A stretch of DNA of 64,000 nt from contig NZ_CP039888.1 in the NCBI RefSeq assembly GCF_005221325.1, positions 1,178,001 through 1,242,000 on the forward strand, in the 5' to 3' direction. The DNA comes from Agrobacterium tumefaciens. GTDB taxonomy: Bacteria; Pseudomonadota; Alphaproteobacteria; Rhizobiales; Rhizobiaceae. Positions 1-7,855 of this stretch are shown here, in pieces. Each line of letters opens with the position of its first letter. The first letter of the stretch is position 1. The notes beneath the pieces were generated by a model, which was not told the origin of the DNA, did not search any database, and was given only the letters and a program-made list of their open reading frames with translations. A program made the position numbers and the translations under genes.

Positions 1-628
1 CGAGGATGATTTTCAGCGCCAGCGCCAGAAGCAGGTAGATGACGGTCACGACGATGTAGGTCTCAAAGCTGCGAAACGTCCGTTGCTCGATGATCGAAGC
101 CGCACCGGATAGCTCTGGCACCGAGATGAAGGAGCAGATGCTAGATGCGAGAAGCATCAGCACGAACTGGCTGGACAGCGCCGGCCATATTTTTGCAAAG
201 GCCGGTTTCATCACCACGTAACGAAACACCTGAAGGCGGCTGAGCGAGAGCGACAGGCCCGCCTCGACCTGGGAGCGGTGTATGGACTCCACCCCGGCGC
301 GAATGATCTCCGTCGCATAGGCCGAAAGGTTGAGCGTCATGGCAAAGAGCGCCGCCTGTGTTCCGGACATGCGAAAGCCCACGAGCGGCAGCCCGAAGAA
401 GACCATGAACAGCTGGACGAGAAACGGTGTGTTCCTGAGCAATTCGACATAGGAATCGACGCCGAAGCGGATGGCTCCATTTCCGAGACTGCGCATGGCG
501 ACCAGCGCCACGGCGATCATTGTGCCGAGGACGATAGCGGTTGCCGACAGGCCTATCGTCAACATGATGCCGCGCCAGATCATATCCGATTCAGCAAACA
601 CGGCCTCGAAGTGAAGTGAAAAATTCAT
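1..628 (-). CDS. Amino-acid ABC transporter permease (partial, 3' end outside window)
   Basis: The reverse strand is open from the ATG at 628 to the window edge, giving 209 residues without a stop, so the C terminus is missing. The protein begins MNFSLHFEAV and has several hydrophobic segments, the first at about residues 19-45. It carries the polar-amino-acid permease signature ELLRNTPFLVQLF near residues 63-75 and an EIIRAGVESI..QVEAG region that matches the EAA loop contacting the ATPase. This is the inner-membrane subunit of a GlnP/HisM-type importer. It lies 68 bases downstream of a family 3 binding protein on the same strand, so the two probably form one transporter. Its ATPase would have to lie beyond position 1. 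Confidence 0.88.
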   Translation of the reverse strand, partial: MNFSLHFEAVFAESDMIWRGIMLTIGLSATAIVLGTMIAVALVAMRSLGNGAIRFGVDSYVELLRNTPFLVQLFMVFFGLPLVGFRMSGTQAALFAMTLNLSAYATEIIRAGVESIHRSQVEAGLSLSLSRLQVFRYVVMKPAFAKIWPALSSQFVLMLLASSICSFISVPELSGAASIIEQRTFRSFETYIVVTVIYLLLALALKIIL

Positions 629-696
629 GCTGGCTCCTCCCGAATAAGCGGTTCCGGCGCGCCTGTGGAAGGGCGCGCCGGAGTTTTGCCGTCCGA

Positions 697-1500
697 TCAG
701 AACGTCGGGAGAACGGGCAGGGGCGTGCCGACCCATTTGCGGGCAATCGCGTCCAGCTCTCCATTCTGCTTGATGTAATAGATCGTATTGTTCAGCCACT
801 GATGCAGGTCCGCGGCGTCCTTGCGAACGGTCATCGAGTTCGGCTGCATGGAGAAGAAGAATTTCACCTCCGTCGTCGTATCGCCGCGCAGCTTGATGGC
901 CGCGTTGGCCTGCGCATCCGGGCCGGCGATCGCTTGCACCTGACCCGAGAAAAGAGCCTGCATGGTCGTCGCGTCATCATCAAAGCGCAGGATCGTCAGG
1001 CCCAGTTCCTTCTCGCGGTTGACGAATTCGCGCTCGACGCTCGATCCGCGATTGACCCCGACAGTCATGCCCTTCAGGTCTTCCCATTTTTCAATCTTGG
1101 TATCCTTGTGGGAATAGATCCCCACCTGGAAGGCGCTGTAGGGATTGGTGAACATCACCGCCTTGGCGCGCTCCGGCGTCGGCGCCAGCGTCGCGACGAG
1201 GAAGTCCACCTTACCGGATTCCAGGGCCGGAATGCGCGACGGTGGCGTCAACTGGACCATCGTGACCGGTACGCCGAGATATTTGCCGATAAGCGTTGCG
1301 ACATCGGCATCATACCCGACCGGATTTCCCTGCGCATCCACCGAGCCGAAGGGCGGCGCACCGACCAGCACGCCGATCTTCACCGAGCCGCGCTTGACGA
1401 TGTCATCGACGCTCTGTGCATTTGCCGAAAAACCGGCGAAGATACCGGCACAAACCCCGATCGCGGCAGCAACGGATTTAAAAGACTGAAAGATGCTCAT
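697..1500 (-). CDS. Amino-acid-type ABC transporter substrate-binding protein (family 3)
   Basis: A 267-residue periplasmic binding protein. Residues 1-28 form a signal peptide ending in an ANA-QS type cleavage site. The mature part has the family 3 layout: a VKIGVLVGAPPFG strand, then GYDADVATLIGKYLG, and LESGKVDFLVATLAPTPER, which matches the usual motif for binding the carboxylate and amino group of amino acids. A GTG directly precedes the ATG; the ATG at 1500 was preferred because GGGAGAG sits at good spacing before it. The gene is followed on the same strand by the permease at the window edge. It lies downstream of a hydroxyacid dehydrogenase and a sugar ABC operon, so it may be co-transcribed with them. 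The ligand is unknown and could be a non-amino-acid carboxylate. Confidence 0.87.
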   Translation of the reverse strand: MSIFQSFKSVAAAIGVCAGIFAGFSANAQSVDDIVKRGSVKIGVLVGAPPFGSVDAQGNPVGYDADVATLIGKYLGVPVTMVQLTPPSRIPALESGKVDFLVATLAPTPERAKAVMFTNPYSAFQVGIYSHKDTKIEKWEDLKGMTVGVNRGSSVEREFVNREKELGLTILRFDDDATTMQALFSGQVQAIAGPDAQANAAIKLRGDTTTEVKFFFSMQPNSMTVRKDAADLHQWLNNTIYYIKQNGELDAIARKWVGTPLPVLPTF

Positions 1501-1565
1501 CACTCTCTCCCTGGTTGATTGAGCTTTGGTTTACGGCCGGCTCCTCCCGGCCATGCGGTGATCTG

Positions 1566-2552
1566 CTATTCAGACGCTGTGCGGACGATGTTGATGCAGT
1601 CTTGCCCCTTCAGTCGCCGATTGACGTTTTCCGCGATCGTCTGCTGACGCCGCCGCACCGTTCCGCTGGTCCAGCCGGACATGTGCGGCGTCATGATGAT
1701 GTTATCGAGTTCATTGAATGGCAGTGCGGACGGTTGTTTCGTCGGCGCGTCTGGCGACGGATAGGCGTACCAGGTATCGATGACCGCACCGCCGATCATT
1801 CCGCCCTTCAGCGCGTCGTAAAGCGCCTCTTCGTCTATGGTCGGGCCGCGCCCGACATTGATGATGACGGCATCGGATTTCATCGCTGCGAAAGCCTTCG
1901 CATCGACGATCCCGCGCGTCGTGTCCGTTAATGGCACGGACACGACGATGAAATCTGCGGTCAGCCAGAATTCGTTCAACTGATCCAGTGTGAAGGAGCG
2001 GTCAACCAGATCCGACGGTTCCACGCGGCTGCGATTGGCGACGCTGACCTGCATTCCGAACGCCTTCGCGCGAATGGCGATGGCTTTCCCGATATGGCCG
2101 AATCCGAGAAGGCCGATAGTCTTTCCGGAAATTTCATCATGCAGGCGCTCGGACGAACCCGACCAGTAGGCCCATTGGCCGGCGCGCAATTTGTCGTCGG
2201 CATCCCGCAGCGGAACATGGCGGTTGAGAATGGCTGAAAACACATATTCAGCGATCGCAGGATCATGGCCAAAGCAGTTGCATACGACAGCACTTTTCGG
2301 CAACAGAGCGAGATTGACGGCGTCATAACCGGCGCCCGGCACATGAAACAGCGTCAGTCTCTCAGGCGTTGGCAGCGATGCATCAAATTTGACGCCGACG
2401 ATGATATCGGCGTTGCGGTAGGCGTCGCGGTCCTTGTCGGTGACGAGCAGATCCGGCAGCAGGGCGATTTCCGCGCCGCCATCGACCAAGCTTTTGAAGT
2501 CATCGCTGAAACAGGCGGCGTTTTCGCCGTGAAAAACGATCCGTTTTAACAT
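1566..2552 (-). CDS. D-isomer specific 2-hydroxyacid dehydrogenase family protein
   Basis: A 328-residue NAD(P)-dependent dehydrogenase of the D-2-hydroxyacid family. The nucleotide-binding motif GFGHIG is at 150-155, the conserved active-site arginine is R235 in NVGRGP, and the general-acid histidine is H290 in TPHMSG. The region that normally reads DVF-x-x-EP and supplies the catalytic glutamate instead reads DTWYAYPSP (259-267), with no glutamate, so the usual His-Glu-Arg triad looks altered. It follows the sugar ABC ATPase gene by about 70 bases on the same strand and may reduce a 2-keto acid or oxidise a 2-hydroxy acid in that pathway. The substrate cannot be assigned. Confidence 0.85.
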   Translation of the reverse strand: MLKRIVFHGENAACFSDDFKSLVDGGAEIALLPDLLVTDKDRDAYRNADIIVGVKFDASLPTPERLTLFHVPGAGYDAVNLALLPKSAVVCNCFGHDPAIAEYVFSAILNRHVPLRDADDKLRAGQWAYWSGSSERLHDEISGKTIGLLGFGHIGKAIAIRAKAFGMQVSVANRSRVEPSDLVDRSFTLDQLNEFWLTADFIVVSVPLTDTTRGIVDAKAFAAMKSDAVIINVGRGPTIDEEALYDALKGGMIGGAVIDTWYAYPSPDAPTKQPSALPFNELDNIIMTPHMSGWTSGTVRRRQQTIAENVNRRLKGQDCINIVRTASE

Positions 2553-2621
2553 GTCTATTCTCCCAACTGCGGATATTTCTGGAGATTGAAAAAAGGTTGC
2601 GCGAGTACGGATCCGCCACGA

Positions 2622-3773
2622 TCACGATCGGATCCGCTCGCCGGTCACCGTCGAAAACAGGATTGCCTGACTGGGATCGATCGTCAGCGAAACCTCCTGC
2701 CGCAGTGAAAGCGTGCAATATCCGGGAACGGTCACCATCACCGCATCCATATCGCCATCCTCGTCATGCGCCGTGCGGCCGTCCAGGAGGCGAACGGCGA
2801 TGATCGAATCTGCGCCGATATGTTCGACCATCACGACCTCACCTCGCAGCGAGGCCTCAGTCGGCTCCGTTGTCAGGGAGAGGGCGTTTGGCCGGACGCC
2901 CAGGAGCACGGTCGAAGCCGTCTCCGACTGTGGCGCATCCACCCGGATGGGGGTGGAGCCGACGAAGAGGCCATCCGGCTTTTTATCAGTGACGATCAGG
3001 TTCATCGGCGGCGTGCCGATGAAGCGGGCGACATAGGTATTGGCCGGATCGGTATAGATTTCGCGCGCCGTTCCGAATTGCTGGATGATGCCATCACGCA
3101 TCAGGGCGATTTTCGTGCCCATGGTCATGGCTTCGACTTGGTCATGCGTGACGTAGACGAAGGTTCCGCCGATCTCCTGGTGCAGCCGCGAAATCTCCGA
3201 ACGCATGGAGGTTCGAAGCTTGGCGTCCAGATTGGAGAGCGGTTCGTCCATCAGGAACACTTCCGGCTCCCGCACCATGGCCCGCCCGAGGGCGACGCGC
3301 TGGCGCTGTCCGCCGGAGAGCGTGCGCGGGAAACGGTCGAGCATCTCCGTCAGCCCGAGGATTTTTGCGATCCTGGCGACTTTTTCGACGACGGTCGATG
3401 ATTTCTCGATCCGGCGTTTCGCCAGGCCGCCGATGATCGGAAGGTGGTGCCACCAGCGAAACTGCTGCATCAACAGCGGGAAGGACATGTTCCGGCGCAC
3501 GGAAAGATGCGGGTAAAGTGCGTAGGATTGAAACACGAAGGCGATATCGCGCTCGCCGGGCGGCAATTGATCGACCCGCCTGCCGCCGATTTGGATTTCC
3601 CCGCCGGAAATGCTTTCAAGGCCCGCCAGCATGCGCAGAAGCGTGGATTTGCCGCAGCCGGAAGGACCGAGAAGGACGAGGAAATCTCCCTCTTCGATCG
3701 AGACATTGATGTCGCGAATGACTTCCTTCGCGCCGAATTTCTTCGAGATATTATTGAGTTCAATAGCGGGCAT
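2622..3773 (-). CDS. Carbohydrate ABC transporter ATP-binding protein (UgpC/MalK type)
   Basis: A 383-residue ATPase that powers the adjacent sugar permeases from the cytoplasmic side. Walker A GPSGCGKST is at 36-44, the Q-loop glutamine at 82, the signature LSGGQ at 152-156 and Walker B VFLMDEP at 172-178, followed by a C-terminal MOI/TOBE-type regulatory region from about 240. A stretch of about 30 residues (100-130, rich in W, H and basic residues) between Q-loop and signature is longer than usual for this family. It starts 12 bases after the second permease stop and is part of the binding protein-permease-permease-ATPase operon. Confidence 0.93.
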   Translation of the reverse strand: MPAIELNNISKKFGAKEVIRDINVSIEEGDFLVLLGPSGCGKSTLLRMLAGLESISGGEIQIGGRRVDQLPPGERDIAFVFQSYALYPHLSVRRNMSFPLLMQQFRWWHHLPIIGGLAKRRIEKSSTVVEKVARIAKILGLTEMLDRFPRTLSGGQRQRVALGRAMVREPEVFLMDEPLSNLDAKLRTSMRSEISRLHQEIGGTFVYVTHDQVEAMTMGTKIALMRDGIIQQFGTAREIYTDPANTYVARFIGTPPMNLIVTDKKPDGLFVGSTPIRVDAPQSETASTVLLGVRPNALSLTTEPTEASLRGEVVMVEHIGADSIIAVRLLDGRTAHDEDGDMDAVMVTVPGYCTLSLRQEVSLTIDPSQAILFSTVTGERIRS

Positions 3774-3785
3774 CTGGTTTTCCTG

Positions 3786-4619
3786 TCAGCCTTTGACACT
3801 GCCGGCGGTCATTCCGGCGACCACGTAGCGTTGGGCAAAGAGGTAAAAGACGATGGCGGGCAGGGTGTAGATCACCCCAACTGCCATGACGGAATGGATG
3901 GGCGTGGAGAGTTCGCCCACGAAACTGGCGAGCCCGACGGAAGCCGTCCTGAGGTTTTCACTGCTGATCAGGGTCTGCGCGAAGACATATTCGTTCCAGC
4001 CGTGGAAGAAAGAGATGACGGCAGCGGCAGCGAGCGTCGGCGCAATCAGCGGAATGATGATGCCGAGCACAATATCGAGACGCGAGCAGCCATCGACCCT
4101 TGCAGCCTCTTCGATCTCGATTGGAATGCCATCGATCGCACCCTTGATGATCCAGGTGATGACAGGCACCACGAAGGCGGTGTTTGCCAGCACCAGACCG
4201 GGGATCGTATTGAGCAGGTTGAGGTCGCCGAATATCGAATAGAGCGGCACGACCAGCATGGCTTCCGGCAGCATCTGCGTCGCAAACAATGCAAAGCCCA
4301 GTATCGCAAGTCCTGCAAACCGGAAGCGCGAGAGGGCGTAAGCCGGAAGGACGGCAAGCAGAATGCTGAGAACGGTGGTGCCTGTGGCGACCAGAAAGCT
4401 GTTCTTCAGCCATGTCGTCACAGGAATGGTATCGAAGACCTCGAGATAGATTCCAAGCTGCGACCAATCAGGCACGAGCCGCGGAAAGGGCGCGAAGAGT
4501 TCCGATGATGGCGTCATCGACGTGACGAACATCCAGTAGATCGGAAAAGCCGCAAAGCCGAGCATGAAGAGGACGGCGAGGATGCGAACAAAGTGGGCGT
4601 TGCCTGTGGTGTTCATCAA
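3786..4619 (-). CDS. Carbohydrate ABC transporter permease (MalG type)
   Basis: A 277-residue inner-membrane permease with about six hydrophobic segments, the first at residues 12-33. The cytoplasmic EAA loop reads EAARVDG at 171-177 followed by a conserved GIIIPLIAP helix, the site that docks on the ATPase. The long periplasmic stretch after the first segment (ELFAPFPRLVPDW) is typical of MalG-like CUT1 permeases. Its ATG overlaps the stop of the upstream permease gene by four bases, which indicates translational coupling and a heteromeric channel. Confidence 0.92.
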   Translation of the reverse strand: MMNTTGNAHFVRILAVLFMLGFAAFPIYWMFVTSMTPSSELFAPFPRLVPDWSQLGIYLEVFDTIPVTTWLKNSFLVATGTTVLSILLAVLPAYALSRFRFAGLAILGFALFATQMLPEAMLVVPLYSIFGDLNLLNTIPGLVLANTAFVVPVITWIIKGAIDGIPIEIEEAARVDGCSRLDIVLGIIIPLIAPTLAAAAVISFFHGWNEYVFAQTLISSENLRTASVGLASFVGELSTPIHSVMAVGVIYTLPAIVFYLFAQRYVVAGMTAGSVKG

Positions 4620-5533
4620 CGCTTCCCCTGTGCCTGTTCAGTCATCCGGGTGACCTTGAAATAGATGACGGTGACAAGAAGCGCGATCGACAGGCCGATC
4701 ATGCCGATGGAGGCCGCCGATCCGAGATCGCGATAGACGAAACCCTGGCGATAGAGCTCGATGACGAGCGTATTGGTCGCGCCGATCGGGCCTCCCTGCG
4801 TCATCAGCCAGATGAGGTCGAAGCGGCGCAGCGACCAGATGGTGACGAACAGCGTCAGCATCAGCACGGTCGGCTGGATGGTCGGCCATGTGGCGGTCTT
4901 GAAGATGTTGAGCCGGTCCGCGCCATCAATGACGGCAGCCTCCTTGAGCTCATGCGGCACGCCCTGCAGAGCCGCAAGAATCACGACGGAAGAGAAGGGA
5001 AATATCTGCCAGACGGTGGTGAGAAGGATAGCCGGTAGGGCAAGGTTTGGATCGTCCAGCCAGTTCTCGCCGCCGAAAGGAAGGCCGAGGCCGGTGAGAA
5101 CCCGGTTGAAAATGCCGTATTGCGAATTGAATATCCAGGTGAACACCAGCGCGACGGCAACGGATGGTGCGGCCCATGGAACGGTGATGAGCGCCCGGGC
5201 AATACCCCGGCCGAAGAAGGGTGAATCGAGCAGCATTGCCGAACCGAGGCCGGTGCCGATCGCAAAGATCACGCAGGCGACGGTATAGATCGCCGTGATC
5301 CAAAGGACCTTCCACAGTTCGCCGTCTTCGATCAGGAACGAATAATTCTCAATACCGACGAACGGGTTGACGTTGGGCGTCAGCAGGTCGGTGGCGGTGA
5401 AGCTCATGAAGAATTGCTGGACCAGCGGATAGAACTGAAACAGCAGAAGATAGATGCCGACCGGTGCGGCGAAGAGATAAGGAGTCAACGGATGACCGTC
5501 GAGCCTTGCTCTTGCGAGCTGGGCACGTTTCAT
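4616..5533 (-). CDS. Carbohydrate ABC transporter permease (MalF type)
   Basis: A 305-residue permease with a hydrophobic segment at about 19-40 and five more, and an EAA loop EAAVIDG at 198-204. The N-terminal layout with PYLFAAPVGIYLL is typical of the MalF-like half of CUT1 importers, which bring in mono- and disaccharides, glycerol phosphate or related polyols. It lies between the binding-protein gene (66 bases upstream) and the MalG-type permease (4-base overlap). Confidence 0.92.
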   Translation of the reverse strand: MKRAQLARARLDGHPLTPYLFAAPVGIYLLLFQFYPLVQQFFMSFTATDLLTPNVNPFVGIENYSFLIEDGELWKVLWITAIYTVACVIFAIGTGLGSAMLLDSPFFGRGIARALITVPWAAPSVAVALVFTWIFNSQYGIFNRVLTGLGLPFGGENWLDDPNLALPAILLTTVWQIFPFSSVVILAALQGVPHELKEAAVIDGADRLNIFKTATWPTIQPTVLMLTLFVTIWSLRRFDLIWLMTQGGPIGATNTLVIELYRQGFVYRDLGSAASIGMIGLSIALLVTVIYFKVTRMTEQAQGKR

Positions 5534-5599
5534 AACTGACCTCGATGGGAAAAAATAGCCGTGGTTGCGGAGGCTGTTCAGACAGCCTCCGCAACGATC

Positions 5600-6817
5600 T
5601 CAGCGAAGGACGCGTCGCTCCACCAGCGACTGGGCGCGATCCATGGCCTCCTTTGGATCGGCATTTTCGAGAAGCACCTTCAACACCTGCTCGAGCACGA
5701 TCTGCTGGATTTCGGGCGTCTTGCCCTCATGTCCCATCACAAGCTGCGGAAGGGCATTCTGCATCTGGTTTTCGTATACCTTCAGCCATGGCCGCTTCGC
5801 CTGCTCTTCAGCAGACATGTCGATCTTGGTGCCGACACCCGTACCCATCGCGGCCTGAAGGCCTTTCTGGTTTTCGGGGGAATAGGCCCATTTGATGAAG
5901 GCGCCAGCCGCATCCTTGTGCTTCGTGTTGGCGTTGACCACCAGAGCGGTCATGATGAGGCCCTGTGCCTTGTCCGGGAAAGGCGAGGGTGCTGCGGCGA
6001 AATTGAGCTGCGGAGCGTTCTGGTTGAAGATTGCCGCCACGCCGCCATTATCGACGTTCATGGCGATCTTGCCTTCCCAGAACATGCGGCGATAGGTGGC
6101 CGCGTCCGCGCCGCGTGGCGTCACAGCCGCATCATAAACCTGCTTGTAGGCAGTGACGCCTTTGATGACATCGGGACTATTGAGTGTGAGCTTGCCGTCC
6201 TTGTCGCTCCAGCGACCGCCAAATCCGAAGACGTAGTTGCAGAGATCCTGCCAGAATCCGGCACGCTCCGCCATCGTGGCACGATAGGCATAACCATACA
6301 CGCCGTCCTTGGTTTTCTCCTTTGCGGCCGACAGGAAGCTTTCGAAATCCTTCGGTGGTTCCGGCAGGATGTCCTTGTTGTACAGCAGTGCATAACCCGT
6401 CGTGTCGAACAGCAGACCGTAACGGACGTCCTTCACCTTCATGAAGCGGTCCGGCCCCAGGAATTCGTGATCCTTGTCGGTGATCAGATCGTCGAGCGGC
6501 AGCAGGCGCCCGGATGGAATGGCAGCAAAGAAATCGGTCTGGTCGAAGCGCACGAGGTCCGGTCCGCCACCGCCGCCCATCTGGGTGAAGACGGTGTTGG
6601 CGAGGCTGGAAAACGGGATTGCGATGGGTTCAACTTCGACCTTGTCCTGGCTTTCGTTGAACTTCTGGATCCAGGCCTTGACCCGGTCGCCACGTCCGGC
6701 TTCCGCAAAAACCGCGGCGGCGAAAGTGATCTTGTCCTTTGCCAGCGCAGGCGCTGCCCAGGACGCAAGCGCCGTCGCCATTGTGGCTGCAATTACGGAT
6801 TTTACGATATTGCTCAT
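5600..6817 (-). CDS. Carbohydrate ABC transporter substrate-binding protein (family 1)
   Basis: A 405-residue periplasmic binding protein with a signal peptide covering about residues 1-26, ending APALA. Family 1 features include VKAWIQKFNESQDKVEV near the N terminus, a DLVRFDQTDFFAAIP segment, and a C-terminal AGAFIKWAYSPENQKGL helix. The start was chosen because GGGAGGAG sits just upstream; another ATG four bases earlier is out of frame. It is the first gene of the leftward sugar-import operon and has a 122-base leader that holds a possible operator. The substrate is unknown, but the divergent neighbours suggest a sugar acid, polyol or glycoside. Confidence 0.92.
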   Translation of the reverse strand: MSNIVKSVIAATMATALASWAAPALAKDKITFAAAVFAEAGRGDRVKAWIQKFNESQDKVEVEPIAIPFSSLANTVFTQMGGGGGPDLVRFDQTDFFAAIPSGRLLPLDDLITDKDHEFLGPDRFMKVKDVRYGLLFDTTGYALLYNKDILPEPPKDFESFLSAAKEKTKDGVYGYAYRATMAERAGFWQDLCNYVFGFGGRWSDKDGKLTLNSPDVIKGVTAYKQVYDAAVTPRGADAATYRRMFWEGKIAMNVDNGGVAAIFNQNAPQLNFAAAPSPFPDKAQGLIMTALVVNANTKHKDAAGAFIKWAYSPENQKGLQAAMGTGVGTKIDMSAEEQAKRPWLKVYENQMQNALPQLVMGHEGKTPEIQQIVLEQVLKVLLENADPKEAMDRAQSLVERRVLR

Positions 6818-6869
6818 CCATGCTCCTCCCTGAGCTTTTTAGTGACGCCTCCCGAGCGCCATAAGTCAT

Positions 6870-6887
6870 TGTAAAATATGTATTTCA
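6870..6887. promoter_or_regulatory. Candidate operator half-palindrome before the sugar-binding-protein gene
   Basis: TGTAAAATATGTATTTCA is an imperfect palindrome (six of nine pairs match) located 53 bases upstream of the binding-protein start codon. With the preceding T it contains TTGTAAAA, the reverse complement of the TTTTACAA in the symmetric element at 7754-7769. Two related sites on either side of a GntR gene are what an autoregulated local repressor would need. That link is inference. Confidence 0.35.
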
Positions 6888-6939
6888 GAAATCTTTCTTC
6901 ATGACGGCCGGATGCTGGGCACCCAATGCCACCGCTGTT

Positions 6940-7695
6940 TCAAATCTTGAAAATCGGTTCGATGCTGCAATCCAGCAGGCGAGGGTCTATCCCCGTCTCC
7001 ATTTCATCGAACATGGAATCGACAAAGCCGACCAAGGCATCCGTTGCGGCAAGCGCCGTGTCCAGATGGCGGTTCGCGACGGCATTCAATACCGAAAGAT
7101 GGCAATCGACCGTCTGCGTCAGGTCGGATTTTCCATGTGTCACCGTGTGGTGAATGAAGCCGATGCGACGGTAGATCGTATGCAGCGGCCGCAGAGTATG
7201 TTCGAGGAAAGGCTCGTTCGCCGCCGCCAGCAATATCTGGTCGATCCGACGGTCGAGCAGGTTGAATTCGCTGAGCGTGATCTGCTCCCGCCGTTCACGC
7301 AGGGCGCGTTCGATGTGCAGCATCTGATTGCGGTGGGAGAGGCTTGCCCGCTCCACCGCCAGCCGCATGACGAAGCGTTCCATGTCCCGGCGCAGCTGCA
7401 GCAAGAGGCGCTCACGCGCGAGATCGATTGGCGCGACCCTGAGGCCATGGCGGGGCAGCACGACCAGCAACGTATCCGCGGCCAGACGGCTGACGGCGTT
7501 ATGAACCGGCGTGCGGCCGAACCCCGTCACGTCCTGCAACTCCTGCAATGTCAATTGCCGGCCGGGCTTGAGCTCGCAATTGATCAGCAGTTCCTCAATG
7601 CGCTCATAGGCTAGGTCGAAGAAGTTGACGCGGTTCGCGCGCTTCGGCTTTTCGCCATCTTTTACCAATTCTGGCTTTGTCTGCTTGCGCGCCAT
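6940..7695 (-). CDS. GntR family transcriptional regulator (FCD subfamily)
   Basis: A 251-residue DNA-binding regulator. The winged helix-turn-helix spans about 26-90 (LTLQELQDVTGFGRTPVHNAVSRL is the recognition region) and an all-helical FCD effector domain spans about 98-235. The usual D-x-x-F-H metal motif of FCD proteins appears as DRRID near 149-153, so the metal site may be absent or changed. The ATG at 7695 was chosen over a start 81 bases upstream because GGGAGGAG precedes it. It lies between the leftward transport operon and the divergent catabolic operon and probably represses both until a pathway compound binds. Confidence 0.9.
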   Translation of the reverse strand: MARKQTKPELVKDGEKPKRANRVNFFDLAYERIEELLINCELKPGRQLTLQELQDVTGFGRTPVHNAVSRLAADTLLVVLPRHGLRVAPIDLARERLLLQLRRDMERFVMRLAVERASLSHRNQMLHIERALRERREQITLSEFNLLDRRIDQILLAAANEPFLEHTLRPLHTIYRRIGFIHHTVTHGKSDLTQTVDCHLSVLNAVANRHLDTALAATDALVGFVDSMFDEMETGIDPRLLDCSIEPIFKI

Positions 7696-7750
7696 CTCCG
7701 GTCTCCTCCCGTCGCGGTCAACAAACTCAGTACATAAATCGCTATAAAAC

Positions 7751-7776
7751 ATGTTGTGAAATTTTACAAGCAACAT
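7751..7776. promoter_or_regulatory. Candidate GntR operator in the divergent promoter region
   Basis: The sequence at 7754-7769 is a 16-base palindrome with seven of eight pairs matched (TTGTGAAATTTTACAA). It is overlapped by the perfect inverted arms ATGTTG (7751-7756) and CAACAT (7771-7776). It sits 56 bases upstream of the GntR start and 80 bases upstream of the dehydratase start, in an AT-rich patch of a GC-rich region. Regulation by the adjacent GntR protein is inferred from position only. Confidence 0.5.
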
Positions 7777-7855
7777 TATTGTCCGGATCGAGACTGGCTG
7801 GGAGGCTGGTCAGTCAATCGGGAGATGCGACCGAGGTGGGCGCGCGGAGGAGCTA

